This document shows, piece by piece, positions 1-13,036 of a DNA stretch of 64,000 nucleotides (its first letter is position 1; every line of letters begins with the position of its first letter). The stretch spans positions 70,649,628 to 70,713,627 of the forward strand of contig CM077164.1 in NCBI GenBank assembly GCA_039583875.1, read 5' to 3'. The notes under the pieces are model-generated. The model made no database searches. It was not told the origin of the DNA and saw nothing but the letters and a program-made list of their open reading frames with translations. The stretch is from Platanthera guangdongensis (lineage: Eukaryota > Streptophyta > Magnoliopsida > Asparagales > Orchidaceae). Both the position numbers and the translations under genes were made by a program.

Positions 1-1520
1 TTGACCGGGTAGAGCTACCCCGAGCGCGGCTCGGCCCCAGGTAGACCCGCTGCCTGGCTCCTACTAGCTGGCAGGTCCGTAGGATCGCCTGTGGGGGAGA
101 GGTCCTGGTTCTTGGTTCTGCACTACCTCGAGCGCGGCTCGGCCCCAGGTAGACCCGCTGCCTGGCTCCTACTAGCTGGCAGGTCCGTAGGCTCGCCTGT
201 GGGGGAGAGGTCCTGGTTCTTGGTTCTGCACTACCCCGAGCGCGGCTCGGCCCCAGCTAGACCCGCTGTCTGGCTCCTACTAGCTGGCAGGTCCGTAGGC
301 TCGCCTGTGGGGGAGAGGTCCTGGTTCTTGGTTCTGCACTACCCCGAGCGCGGCTCAGCCCAAGGTAGACCCGCTGCCTGGCTCCTACTAGCTGGCAGGT
401 CCGTAGGCTCGCCTGTGGGGGATAGGTTTGGTTTGTGGGTGATAGGTTAGGATAGGTTAGGATAGGCTAGGATAGGTTAGGTTTTGGTTTGAGATCGTCA
501 TCGGCACCCCGAGCTCGGCTCGGCCCCAGGTAGACCCGCTGTGCAGGCTCTCATCTAGCTGGCAGGTCCGTAGGCTCGCCTGTGGGGGATAGGTTTGGTT
601 TGTGGGTGATAGGTTAGGATAGGTTAGGATAGGCTAGGATAGGTTAGGTTTTGGTTTGAGATCGTCATCGGCACCCCGAGCTCGGCTCGGCCCCAGGTAG
701 ACCCGCTGCGCAGGCTCTCATCTAGCTGACAGGTCCGTAGGCTCGCCTGTGGGGGATAGGTTTTGGTTGTGGAATCGTCATCGGCACCCCGAGCTCGGCT
801 CGGCCCCAGGTAGACCCGCTGCGCAGGCTCTCATCTAGCTGGCAGGTCCGTAGGCTCGCCTGTGGGGGATAGGTTTTGGTTTGAGATCGTCATTGGCACC
901 CCGAGCTCGGCTCGGCCCCAGGTAGACCCGCTGCGCAGGCTCTCATCTAGCTGGCAGGTCCGTAGGCTCGCCTGTGGGGGATAGGTTTTGGTTTGAGATC
1001 GTCATCGGCACCCCGAGCTCGGCTCGGCCCCAGGTAGACCCGCTGCGCAGGCTCTCATCTAGCTGGCAGGTCCGTAGGCTCGCCTGTGGGGGATAGGTTT
1101 TGGTTTGAGATCGTCATCGGCACCCCGAGCTCGGCTCGGCCCCAGGTAGACCCGCTGCGCAGGCTCTCATCTAGCTGGCAGGTCCGTAGGCTCGCCTGTG
1201 GGGGATAGGTTTTGGTTGTGGAATCGTCATCGGCACCCCGAGCTCGGCTCGGCCCCAGGTAGACCCGCTGCGCAGGCTCTCATCTAGCTGGCAGGTCCGT
1301 AGGCTCGCCTGTGGGGGATAGGTTTTGGTTGTGGAATCATCATCGGCACCCCGAGCTCGGCTCGGCCCTAGGTAGACCCGCTGCGTAGGCTCTCATCTAG
1401 CTGGCAGGTCCGTAGGCTCGCCTGTGGGGGATAGGTTTTGGTTTGAGAACGTCATCGGCACCCCGAGCTCGGCTCGGCCCCAGGTAGACCCGCTGCGCAG
1501 GCTCTCATCTAGCTGGCAGG
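1..1520. repeat. Minisatellite array, left part (108-bp then 112-bp units)
   Basis: Head-to-tail repeats built on a conserved GC-rich core (CGAGCTCGGCTCGGCCCCAG, then a GTAGACCCGCTG stretch and CTAGCTGGCAGGTCCGTAGG). The first units are spaced 108 bp (core starts near 22, 130, 238 and 346), which is a multiple of three, so a meaningless open frame runs through them. Later units are spaced about 112 bp (791, 903, 1015 and onward). At about 425-480 and 600-650 a decamer GGATAGGTTA is itself repeated. The array breaks at 1520, where element A begins, and resumes at 13425. I see no gene in it. Confidence 0.93.
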
Positions 1521-3436
1521 TGGTGGGCCAAAACCCGAACAGGCAAGCGTACCTGTCGAATTGTAGTACCAAGGTCGTATTTAAACACGGGGTTGTCAAG
1601 TACTTCTACTCACGCTCTAACTATTATCCTACCGGAAGACTATTGGGATTTTGAGAATTTTTTAAAAGTAAAATGAACGATAATTGCGAGACGAAAACTT
1701 ATATAAAAAAGGCTAGCATTCGATCATTGATTCACCATGAAATGAAACGAGAAAATAAAAGGGCATAGTTTTAAATTTGCAAATCCAACTCGGCCGTGAC
1801 GGATCCGAAAATAAGACAAAATCTCGCTAGAGCATTATGTCTCCTAACTTATAGACTCTTTGATCGAAATCTCTTTACAAACCAAAGAAGCCTAAAGTTG
1901 CATTATCGAGATGATCCGCACTATTGGATTTGACTCCAATCCGGAGGATTTACGTCGTCCTATCTCTAGGGTTGCGTTCAACTCCTTCCTTCTTTGAGTG
2001 ATCTTTCACATCCACGAGCCTCTCGGCTACTCGAATATGAGAACATAAGCCTACAACCGTATACCGGAAATACGGAGTCGACACAATAATTATTCAAAGA
2101 AGGACCGAGTAGAATTACGCAAAAATAAAACTATGAAATAAAAATAATTCTCATTTCAAATCATGGATCCTCATGATCAAATGCTAAGAGGGAATTAGCT
2201 ATGCATGTTGCAAAAGGAAACAACAAAACAAAGAGAAAAGAATTTCATTGATATTATGCAAAAGAAGTACACAAAAATATTAAAAGGACTAGACTATGCT
2301 ATAAAGAAAACTTGCACTAATTGAAAAGAAAGCTAATACAATAATAAAACTAACACTCACAAGCACTCTCCACTTAAACTAGCCCTTCACTTGCTCTCCA
2401 AAATCCAATCCTTCAAAGCATGGGATATGGGTTCATTTTATAGATGAGGGAGAAGGTTCTAGAATGGAATGAAGAAGAGGGGGGCAGGGGGGGGGGAGGT
2501 GGCCGGCCATGTAGGATAGAGAGGGTGCATGAACATTATTTAATTAGGGGGAAGAAAGAGGAGGTGGGTTCAATGTATTGGTGGCAAGGTGCATGGATAG
2601 AGAAATTAATAAGAGAGAAAGGATGAGTGGGGGATGCATGAGGAATAAATGGAAGAGAAAATAATAAAAGGGGGGAGAGAGGGGAGGGGCCGGCCAAGCA
2701 TAAAAAGAATGAATGCATGTATGCAATAAATGGAAGGGAGAGAGAGAGAGAGCATGCATGTATGTTAAAAGGTGGCCGGCCATATAGGATAGATTCATGC
2801 ATGGTAAAATATGAAAGAGGGGCTGCAGCATGGGCTCGGGTAGAGGCTAGGTGGGCTGCTTGGGCTCGGGTAGAGGCTAGGGGCTGCATGGGCTCGGGTT
2901 CTTCATGTAAAGGGTTGGACTTGAGCTTGAGGGCTGCACCAATCTTCAAAATTCGGGCTGCTCCAAGGAGAAGGCTGCATCATGTGGGCTGCACCAATGT
3001 GGGTTGCACCTAGAAGTTGGGAAGAGGCCGGCCATGCAAATTGTGGGCTGCATCATGTAGGCTTTATGGATGTTGATGGGCTGCATTAGCATGGGCTTTG
3101 AACCTATAAATAAAACAAAATAAAACATTAGTTAATACAAATGAAACTAAACATTACGAACATAATATATCATACTATTAATTGATTAAATTCATAACAA
3201 AACACAAGTAAATATAAGAAATAAAACATATACTAAAACTATATATTTTTAAATCAAAACATAACAAAATAAAATTGTAACACTATAATAACACTAGGAA
3301 TTATAATATCCTAACACAAAAAGACTTTAAGAAGAAATAAAACAAAACATGCATAAAAATACATAAAACATATAATTAAACTAGGAATTTTTGCATACTA
3401 AACTACCCCAAAAATGATGACTAAAATAAGTCATCA
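1521..3436 (-). repeat. Element A 3' LTR
   Basis: Read on the minus strand it begins TGATGACTTATTTTAGTCATCA-like (positions 3436 down to about 3415, itself an inverted repeat) and ends CCCACCA at 1521, giving TG...CA ends. It contains purine-rich and GGCCGGCC-containing stretches at 2480-2780 and AT-rich sequence at 3100-3430. The short open frames in it are not conserved coding sequence. Confidence 0.88.
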
Positions 3437-3478
3437 AATTCCCCCATGCTAGAGTATTTGCTTGCCCTCAAGCAAATA
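3437..3478 (-). promoter_or_regulatory. Element A polypurine tract with adjacent stem-loop
   Basis: On the minus strand a purine tract (GGGGGAA, plus positions 3437-3445) directly abuts the TGATGA start of the 3' LTR, as expected for the plus-strand primer. Ten bases further inside lies a perfect 9-bp hairpin: arms 3456-3464 and 3469-3477 around the loop CCCT as read on the plus strand. The same block recurs at 13037-13078 next to the other LTR because of the tandem stub. Confidence 0.75.
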
Positions 3479-5363
3479 AAACTTAAAGAACTAGGGAATG
3501 AAAACAAAGAAGATTTAGGTTGCAATTTTTAAGAAAAACAAAACATGAAAAATTAAACTATCCTAATTCCTATGTTAACAACTAGTGGGGTGAGAAGTGC
3601 ACAATAGAAAACTTGAAAGTGGAGACCTAAAAATATCATTAGAACATAAGAAAAGTCTACACATTTCTAAATCTTAAAAACAAGGCATCCAAAATAAATG
3701 AAAATAAGGACAACAAAAGTAGAGGTTCTAAATAAACGGCGCATTAACAAACTACTAGGTTGCTAGATAAACATTAACCCTAAGACACTCCAAGATAACC
3801 TCCAAAGAAATCCATCAATGATGGTGACCATAGGCTTGTACGTTCACACTTTCTCCACTACGCGAAATTAAGTTCTAAGATCATTAGGACTTCTACTAGG
3901 CATTAAAACTTGGCTTAGGTAAATGATTAGGAAGTGGAATCAAAGATAAACATGAAGGTTTTAAGCACTAAACCAAGGTGAGCTCAAAAATAGACATAGC
4001 ATAAAAAAACGTGAGTATGTCATTTTTCCAATACGAAACTACAAAAACAAGGCCATGAAAATTTTTCTTTTATAAACTTGGCCAAACATAAACTTTTGCA
4101 TTCATTTTTTTTTGATTTTGTAATGATATATTTTTTTTTCTTTCTCAATTTTTTCCTTTTGAATAACATTTGATAAGAAAGCTCCAAAAATAAGCTTGAG
4201 AATTTCCTATTCATTTCAAAAATAATACCCTTCCCACAAAAAATAATTTTTAAGCTCAAATTTATAGTGCAAAAATAGGAAAGATATTTGGCTTTGGTGA
4301 ACATAATGGAATGAAAGGTGGAGCTAAAAACAAAGAAGATAAGGAAAAAGGCCCAAAATTGTTTTGCAAGGGTTTTGTTTTTGGTGGGCATGAAATGCTC
4401 AAACTATTCAAATGGTGCCCTAAATCATTTCTAAAGAACGTAAAAACGGCGCAAATGCTTCGAGAGTAGCTTGGTACAAGTTCTAGACACAAAAAAGACT
4501 ACATCGCAAATGAAAAAGAGCTAATGATACCTAGCAACCATTTGTAAGCAACTAACCGAATAAAAAGACATAACTACAAATTGCTAACTTAAAACGTAAA
4601 AATCGGATGCCTATATTTAAGAAAAAGAAACTAGTAAACTAAGCTATGTTAAACTGATAAATTTAGAAAACCAATTCAAAGAAATCTAAATAGAACTAAG
4701 AAACCGCACGGGCCTACACATCACTAGAAGAAACATAAAAATAAAGATAAAAATAATTTTAGGTTTTGTTTTTCAAATAGATTTTAGCACAATTTTTTTG
4801 ATTTTTGTTTTTCTAATTTTTTGGGGGTTTTATATTTTATAATTTTTTGGATTTTAGATTTTGATGACATAAAATACTGTACTAATTTAAAACAAAAAAT
4901 TTTTTTCTTTTGAAAGAACAAAAAAGAAAAGACCAAAAGAAACTAGACCCCCCAAGCTTAAATTCTTCATTGCCCTCAATGAAGAAAACATAAAGAAAAA
5001 GAGAAGGGGACTGAGAAGAAGAGAAAAAGAAAAATGCAGGAAAAGTAAATAAATAAGAACAGGACTTCCCCGAGTTCGTGAGATGAAGGCGAATGTTGCT
5101 CCCCCATGCTTGCTTTTTAGAGTACTGGATCGTCAGCAGGTATGACTTGATCCATCTGATATCAACAGCGGCGGAGCGGCGACCACGATCATGGACTTGA
5201 TTGGCCTCCGGTAGGAAGAGCAAAATAAAAGCAAAAAATAGATAGAGTCCATGGGCAGATGCCCGATAATGGTTTTTATTACAATCATTTAAAGTCCGAG
5301 TAAAAGAGTTGCAGAATAATAATAATAAGTCCAAAAATAAAATGTCCATCAGAAAATAAAAAA
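3479..5363 (-). other. Element A 3' untranslated region, no recognisable env
   Basis: About 1.9 kb of AT-rich sequence between the end of pol and the purine tract, the place where some Athila elements carry an env-like gene. The open frames here (for example minus 4882-5349) are low-complexity Leu/Phe-rich and show no signal peptide plus fusion/transmembrane layout I could support, so I call none. A second purine tract with stem-loop sits at 4948-4986. Confidence 0.7.
4948..4986 (-). promoter_or_regulatory. Second purine tract with stem-loop in element A
   Basis: Six C on the plus strand (GGGGGG on the element strand) at 4948-4953, nine bases, then a perfect 10-bp hairpin with arms 4963-4972 and 4977-4986 and the same CCCT loop as the module at 3437. 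The arms differ in sequence from the first module, but both pair fully. It could be an internal second-strand primer or an RNA signal; its function is unknown. Confidence 0.65.
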
Positions 5364-8300
5364 CTAAGAATCAAAAAAAAGATTCTCCTTTGCAGGAGTC
5401 ACAGAATCATTAGAGAAATAGCGTTTAAGTCTATGACCATTAACTTTAAAGTCCCCCTTATCGGGGTGTGAAAGTAGCACATTGCCGTAAGGAAAAACAT
5501 CCTTGACCGTGAACGGTCCGGACCATCTAGATTTAAGCTTTCCCGGGAAGAGACGTAAACACGAATTAAAAAGAAGAACTTGATCGCCTGGTTTAAAAGT
5601 TTTAGGGTGGCGCAGGTTCTTATCGTGATACAATTTCGTGCGTTCTTTATAAATTTTATTATTTTCATATGCGTACGCTCTCCACTCGTCAAACTCATTT
5701 AGTTGGTTTTTTCTATGCTCGCCGACCGAGTGCGGATCGAAATTGAAAAACTTTAACGCCCAGTACGCACAGTGTTCTACTTCTACCGGAAGATGACACG
5801 ATTTTCCATAGACTAATCGGAAAGGAGTACAACCGATGGCGGTCTTGTACGCTGTCCGATAGGCCCACAGAGCATCGTCCAATTTTAAAGACCAATCCTT
5901 ACGAGAAGTAGAAACGTTTTTTTCCAAAATTCGTTTAAGTTCGCGATTGACTACCTCGACCTAACCGTTAGTTTGGGGGTGATAAGCAGTGGATAATTTA
6001 TGCGTAACGCCATATTTGGCTAAAGCCTTAGTGAGTTGAGCGTTGCAAAAATGACTTCCCCTATCACTAACGATCGCTCGAGGAAAACCAAAGCGAGAAA
6101 ATAATTTTTTTAAAAAATTGACAACAATGTGAGCATCATTATTTGGTAGAGCTTGGGCCTCTGCCCACCTAGAAACATAATCGACTGCGACTAAAATATA
6201 TTTATTTCCTAAGCTGGAGGGAAATGGGCCGACAAAGTCTATGCCCCATAGATCAAAAACTTCGCATTCGAGAAAGTAGTTTTGTTCCATTTCATTTTTA
6301 TTTGAGAGATTTCCAGTCCGCTGGCATCGATCGCACCCGCCCACAAAGATTTGTGCATCTTTAAATATGCTTGGCCAATAGAAGCCAGCACTAAGTACTT
6401 TGTGTGCGGTGCGGTTAGCTTGATAGTGCCCGCCAGTCGGACCTTCATGAACATGTTTTAAAATTTGGTGACCCTCTTCCCGCGAAACACATCTCCTTAC
6501 CACCTGGTCCGCACAAATGCGAAATAGAAATGGGTCTTCCCAAAAATAATACTTCAACTCCGAAAAGAATTTCTTCTTTTGGTGAGTGGAGTATTCTTTT
6601 GGAAGGACCCGGGCCACAAGATAATTGGCCAGATCGGCAAACCAGGGGGTAGGAGATGAAGAAATAGTAAAAAGACGCTCATCCGGAAAAGAATCATTAA
6701 TAAAAGTTTCATTTAAAAGATCTAGATTGGGATTTTCAAGACGAGAGAGATGATCAGCTGCTAAGTTTTCCGCTCCTTTCTTATCCCGAATCTCCAAGTC
6801 GAATTCTTGAAGTAAGAGGATCCAACGGATAAGACGCGGCTTGGCATCCGGTTTAGAAAGGAGGTACTTCAGAGCGGAATGATCCGTGAAAACAATAAAC
6901 TTAAAAAGAGTAACATACGGTCGGAATTTATCAAAAGCAAAAATAACCGCTAAGAGCTCTTTCTCCGTCGTGGTGTAATTTTCTTGCGCAGAAGTGAGAG
7001 TTTTACTAGCGTAGAAAATCGGATGAAAGTTCTTAGCGATTCGTTGACCTAAAACTGCACCTACCACATGATTACTCGCATCACACATGATTTCGAAAGG
7101 TAAATCCCAAACTGGGGCGATCAAAATAGGAGCATTTATAAGTTTAGATTTAATTAATTCAAATGCCGCGAGACATGATTCATCAAAAACGAAAGGAGTG
7201 TCTTTTTCGAGAAGGTGGGTGAGAGGCTTAGTAATTTTTGAAAAGTTTTTAATGAATCGTCGATAAAAACCCGCATGCCCTAAAAAACTTCTAATTGCTT
7301 TAATATTTGTAGGCGGCGGTAACTTTTCAATTACTTCAATTTTTGCCTTGTCCACTTCAATTCCCCTAGCGGAAATGTTGTGGCCAAGGACTAAACCTTC
7401 GCGTACCATAAAGTGGCACTTCTCCCAATTTAAAACTAGATTCGTTTTCTCGCAGCGTTGTAAAACTTTTTCCAAATTTTCTAAACATAAATTAAAGGAG
7501 TCGCCAAAAACAGAAAAATCGTCCATAAATATTTCCATAATATTCTCGACGTATTTATCAAAAATAGCAAGCATACACCGCTGAAAGGTGGCGGGTGCGT
7601 TGCATAGTCCGAAAGGCATTCTACGATAAGCAAAAGTTCCGAAGGGGCAGGTGAATGTCGTCTTCTCTTGGTCCTCGGGTGCGATAGGGATTTGAAAGTA
7701 TCCCGAGAGACCGTCGAGGAAGCAATAAAAATTGTGCCCGGATAAACGTTCTAGAATTTGATCGATAAAGGGGAGGGGGAAGTGATCTTTTCGAGTGGCA
7801 TCGTTTAGCTTACGGTAATCGATGCACATCCTCCATCCCGTTATCATCCTAGTTGGAATTAAGTCATTATTTTCATTTGGTACTACCGTAATCCCTCCCT
7901 TCTTAGGAACAACCTGTACCAGACTCACCCACTGACTATCGGAAATCGGATAAATTATCCCCGCATCTAATAACTTAAGCACCTCTTCCTTCACAACCTC
8001 TTTCATATTTGGATTAAGACGATGTTGTGGTTGAACTACACCCTTAGGATTATTGTCAAAAAATATTTTGTGTGTGCAGAAGGAGGGGCTTATGCCAGGA
8101 ATATCACAAATTTGCCACGCTATAGCTCGGCGATGCTTTTGTAGTACTTCGATCAACTGATCGTTTTCGGATTGAGATAAATAGGCCGAGATTATAACGG
8201 GCAACTTAGAATTTTTTTCAAGAAAGGCATATTTTAGATGATCAGGGAGTGGTTTTAAATCATGATGGGGCGGCTCATTATAAGAGTTTTTCAAATTCTT

Positions 8301-10748
8301 TTCTTTTTCAAAAATAAGATTTTCATACTTGTTTCTACCAAAGACATAATCATTTTCAAAATTTGCTTGTGCTGACATAACCGTGCTTTCAAAATCATGT
8401 GAAGAAATTTCAGAAAAAGAAGAGGAAAATTCATTTGAAGAGATGTTGGAAAGGGAAAGGGAAGAATCTTCATTTAAAACATCAATAAAGAAGCATGAGT
8501 CATCATTTTGTAAGGAATTTTTCATTGATTGATTAATTGAAAATGTGACCTCATCATCTCCCACACGTAAAAACAACTTTCCGTTACTAACGTCTATAAC
8601 CGCTCGAGAGGTGACTAGAAATGGTTGTCCAAGGATAAGAGGAACCTCGGCGTCCTCTTCATTATCAAGAATGACAAAATCCACCGGGAAGTTGAATTTG
8701 TCGACCTTTACTAGCACGTCCTCAACGATACCTAGTGGATACTTGATAGACCTATCGGCTAACTGGATACTCATTCTTGTAGGGCTAAGAGTGCCTAATC
8801 CTAGCTTTTTGAATAAAGAAAAGGGCATCAAATTTATGCTCGCTCCTAGATCCGCTAACGCATGTTTAACAAACAGATCACCAAAAACGCACGGAATGGA
8901 AAAACTACCCGGATCGTTTATCTTTTTAGGAAGATTAGAGTTTTTAACGACCGCCGAGCATTCTTCATTTAACGTTACATGCGATAAATTTTCTAATTTC
9001 TTTTTGTTCGTTAATAAATCTTTAAGATATTTGGCGTACTTAGGCATTTGGCTAATCGCTTCATGAAACGACAAATTAATATGAATTTGTTTAAATATTT
9101 CAAGAAAGCGTTGATATTGATTATCTAATTTTTCTTGCCTAAGTCTAGCCGGATAAGGAGGTGGCGGAAATTCCTTTAGAACAATTGGAGCATCATTTTG
9201 AAAACCATTTGTCTTTTTTTCAGAATCAGAAATAATAGAGCTATCCTTTTCTTTTTCAAGTGTAGATTTTTCTTTTTCAAGATCTAAGTTGTCATTTTCC
9301 ATGGGTGTACAAACAGGAGGGACAATCACCCTTGGCTCTTCCCTTGTGGTGGGCTCGTTAACAACTTTACCGCTCCGAAGGGAAATTGCATTTGCGTGTT
9401 CCCTTGGGTTAGGCTCAGTGTTCGAGGGAAGAGTTCCAGGTGGTCTCTCATAAAAAGCCTTGGCGAGTTGGCCGACCTGATTTTCTAAATTTTTAATTGA
9501 TCCCGTTATGTTTCTAATAGTAGCATCGTTTGAGCTTATATACTTAGCAAAGATCTCTTCCAAAGGGGAAGGTTTTTGAAAATTTTGTTGTGGTGGTGGT
9601 GTAAAATCGTGCGGTGGGCGTACTACGTTAGCATTGTTACTCCATGAAAAATTAGGATGGTTACGCCATCCAGGATGATAAGAATTCGTAGCAGCATTAA
9701 AACCAGGAGGAGAAGAAAAATTCGAAAAAGTAGAAAAATTATTGGCAGAATTATTTTGAGCAGGCCTGGGTATGTTCCCCAGATAATCCACCTGCTCGGC
9801 AGCAGCAGCATTTTCATATACCTTAGCGGCGGAGGGAGCAGTCATCTCCGAGATCTTCTTGTTCAGCATTTCCACTTGCATCGTCAGTTGCGTCACCGAA
9901 TCCACTTCATAGATACATGCAGGTTTAGATGGGCGAGACCTGGACGAATTCCACTGATAAGTGTTCATCGCCATGTCCTCGATAAGCTCAAGAGCGGCTT
10001 CCGGAGTTTTGCGGTCTAAAGAACCAGCGGAAGCGGCATCTATCATTTGCTTTGTCTCTTGGTTTAGCCCATTATAAAATGTCTGAACCTGCAACCATAC
10101 AGGCAGAGCATGATGTGGGCATCTTCTCAAAAGTTCTTTGAACCTCTCCCAAGTGTCATAGAGGGTCTCAGAATCAATTTGAGAATATGAAGTTATATCA
10201 TTTCGAAGCTTAGCAGTTTTGGCGGGGGGAAAATAACGAGAGAGAAATTTGTCAGTTAAAATGTTCCAAGTAGTGATTGATCCTCTTGGAAGAGAGCTCA
10301 ACCACTGTTTGGCTTTAGTTCTTAAGGAGAAGGGGAAGAGTCTTAGCCTTATAGCATCATCTGAGACACCATTAATTTTAAAGGTGTCACAGATTTCAAG
10401 AAAATTAGCAATATGTAAGTTCGGATCTTCATCTTGTAATCCGTCGAACTGTACATATTGTTGCACCATTTATATGATGCTAGGCTTAAGCTCGAAGTTA
10501 TTGTTCGCAATTGTAGGTCGAACAATACTTATTTCAGTCCCCTCCAGGTTGGGTCGAGCATAATTGGACATAGTCCTTTGCTGAGCCATTCCTGGGTTGG
10601 GATCTCCCATTTCAGAATAATTACAATCCCCGAAGGAATCCTCAACCGCTGTTTGAGAAGTGGAAGCCCCGAATCATAGTTGTCTCCGAAAGGAGCGTTC
10701 GATTTCTGGGTCCAAATCAACAAGTAGCGACGGATTCGCTCGGGTCAT
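5364..10748 (-). pseudogene. Element A gag-pol polyprotein, three in-frame stops
   Basis: One uninterrupted reading frame of 1795 codons from the ATG at 10748 to the stop at 5364, broken only by nonsense codons at 10674-10676 (TGA), 10470-10472 (TAA) and 5961-5963 (TAG). Domains in order: Athila-type Gag with a core from about residue 94, without a zinc knuckle; aspartic protease with DLGAS near residue 632; reverse transcriptase with FMDD near 1073; RNase H; integrase with HHCC finger at about 1437-1475 and the DDE core, first Asp in GIDFVGPF and second in VSDRGSHF. The TAG falls where the family has Gln, just before the third catalytic acidic residue in VEVVNREL. The start was chosen because homologous-looking N-terminal Gag sequence continues upstream of the Met at 10469. 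Protein made from this copy would stop after about 24 residues, so it is not functional as it stands. Confidence 0.9.
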
Positions 10749-11091
10749 GCACTAGTAAAGAAAACGAGGGAAGATGAGAATGAAAGCTTGGAAAAGAAAG
10801 AAAAAGAGGAAAAGAAAGGAAATTTTTTTTTTGTTTTGATTTTTTTGAAAAAAAAGATTTTTTTTTTTAGACGGCTTGGCTCTCGAACTTCCCGAGGACT
10901 ACCCGGTGAAGGGTTCGCCCGGTACTAGGTAAAATGGTGGCGCTTAAAGCCCCTTACCCTTTTCGAGAGATTTTAGGTGGGGTAGAAATAAGGTGAAGTG
11001 GGTTGATTATAAATATTTAAATATATAAATTATAATGTTTTTTTTGGAGAAGTAATAGCGCAAGCGTTTTCAAAATATTGACGAAGAAAAG
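10749..11091 (-). other. Element A 5' leader
   Basis: About 340 bases between the primer-binding site and the gag start. It contains homopurine/homopyrimidine runs (A and T tracts at 10820-10870) and no coding frame. I see no further signal. Confidence 0.6.
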
Positions 11092-11109
11092 TCCCCGGCA
11101 ACGGCGCCA
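11092..11109 (-). promoter_or_regulatory. Element A primer-binding site, tRNA-Asp(GTC)
   Basis: On the minus strand it reads TGGCGCCGTTGCCGGGGA, exactly complementary to the 3' end of plant tRNA-Asp(GTC) including CCA. It lies six bases inside the 5' LTR end at 11116. A tRNA-Asp primer is typical of Athila elements. Confidence 0.92.
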
Positions 11110-11115
11110 AAAACT

Positions 11116-13036
11116 TGGTGGGCCAAAACCCGAACAGGCAAGCGTACCTGTCGAATTGTAGTACCAAGGTCGTATTTAAACACGGGGTTGTCAAGTACTT
11201 CTACTCACGCTCTAACTATTATCCTACCGGAAGACTATTGGGATTTTGAGAATTTTTTAAAAGTAAAATGAACGATAAATTGCGAGACGAAAACTTATAT
11301 AAAAAAGGCTAGCATTCGATCATTGATTCACCATGAAATGAAACGAGAAAATAAAAGGGCATAGTTTTAAATTTGCAAATCCAACTCGGCCGTGACGGAT
11401 CCGAAAATAAGACAAAATCTCGCTAGAGCATTGGGTCTCCTAACTTATAGACTCTTTGATCGAAATCTCTTTACAAACCAAAGAAGCCTAAAGTTGCATT
11501 ATCGAGATGATCCGCACTATTGGATTTGACTCCAATCCGGAGGATTTATGTCGTCCTATCTCTAGGGTTGCGTTCAACTCCTTCCTTCTTTGAGTGATCT
11601 TTCACATCCACGAGCCTCTCGGCTACTCGAATATGAGAACATAAACCTACAACCGTATACCGGAAATACGGAGTCGACACAATAATTATTCAAAGAAGGA
11701 CCGAGTAGAATTACGCAAAAATAAAACTATGAAATAAAAATAATTCTCATTTCAAATCATGGATCCTCATGATCAAATGCTAAGAGGGAATTAGCTATGC
11801 ATATTGCAAAAGGAAACAACAAAATAAAGAGAAAAGAATTTCATTGATATTATGCAAAAGAAGTACACAAAAATATTAAAAGGACTAGACTATGCTATAA
11901 AGAAAACTTGCACTAATTGAAAAGAAAGCTAATACAATAATAAAACTAACACTCACAAGCACTCTCCACTTAAACTAGCCCTTCACTTGCTCTCCAAAAT
12001 CCAATCCTTCAAAGCATGGGATATGGGTTCTTTTTATAGATGAGGGAGAAGGTTCTAGAATGGAATGAAGAAGAGGGGGGCAAGGGGGGGGGGGGGGGGT
12101 GGCCGGCCATGTAGGATAGAGAGGGTGCATGAACATTATTTAATTAGGGGGAAGAAAGAGGAGGTGGGTTCAATGTATTGGTGGCAAGGTGCATGGATAG
12201 AGAAATTAATAAGAGAGAAAGGATGAGTGGAGGATGCATGAGGAATAAATGGAAGAGAAAATAATAAAAGGGGGGAGAGAGGGGAGGGGCCGGCCAAGCA
12301 TAAAACGAATGAATGCATGTATGCAATAAATGGAAGGGAGAGAGAGAGAGAGCATGCATGTATGTTAAAAGGTGGTCGGCCATATAGGATAGATTCATGC
12401 ATGGTAAAATATGAAAGAGGGGCTGCAGCATGGGCTCGAGTAGAGGCTAGGTGGGCTGCTTGGGCTCGGGTAGAGGCTAGGGGCAGCATGGGCTCGGGTT
12501 CTTCATGTAAAGGGTTGGACTTGAGCTTGAGGGCTGCACCAATCTTCAAAATTCGGGCTGCTCCAAGGAGAAGGCTGCATCATGTGGGCTGCACCAATGT
12601 GGGTTGCACCTAGAAGTTGGGAAGAGGCCGGCCATGCAAATTGTGGGCTGCATCATGTAGGCTTTATGGATGTTGACGGGCTGCATTAGCATGGGCTTTG
12701 AACCTATAAATAAAACAAAATAAAACATTAGTTAATACAAATGAAACTAAACATTACGAACATAATATATCATACTATTAATTGATTAAATTCATAACAA
12801 AACACAAGTAAATATAAGAAATAAAACATATACTAAAACTATATATTTTTAAATCAAAACATAACAAAATAAAATTGCAACACTATAATAACACTAGGAA
12901 TTATAATATCCTAACACAAAAAGACTTTAAGAAGAAATAAAACAAAACATGCATAAAAATACATAAAACATATAATTAAACTAGGAATTTTTGCATACTA
13001 AACTACCCCAAAAATGATGACTAAAATAAGTCATCA
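11116..13036 (-). repeat. Element A 5' LTR
   Basis: Second copy of the 1521-3436 LTR, about 99% identical by eye, with the same TG...CA ends on the minus strand. Differences are mostly transitions plus length change in the G run near 12075-12100. It is the promoter-bearing copy for element A. Confidence 0.9.

Noticed and set aside
91..450. 119-residue open frame on the plus strand
   Set aside because: It is three translated copies of the 108-bp minisatellite unit; the length divisible by three keeps the frame open.
2444..3128. Frames found at the same place in both A LTRs (also 12136-12728)
   Set aside because: They recur only because the LTR is duplicated; low-complexity products without domains.
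4882..5349. 155-residue minus-strand frame where Athila elements may have env
   Set aside because: Low-complexity Leu/Phe/Ser sequence from AT-rich DNA; no convincing signal peptide, cleavage site or transmembrane layout.
7348..9066. Plus-strand frames inside the A gag-pol region
   Set aside because: Shadows of the minus-strand polyprotein without homology.
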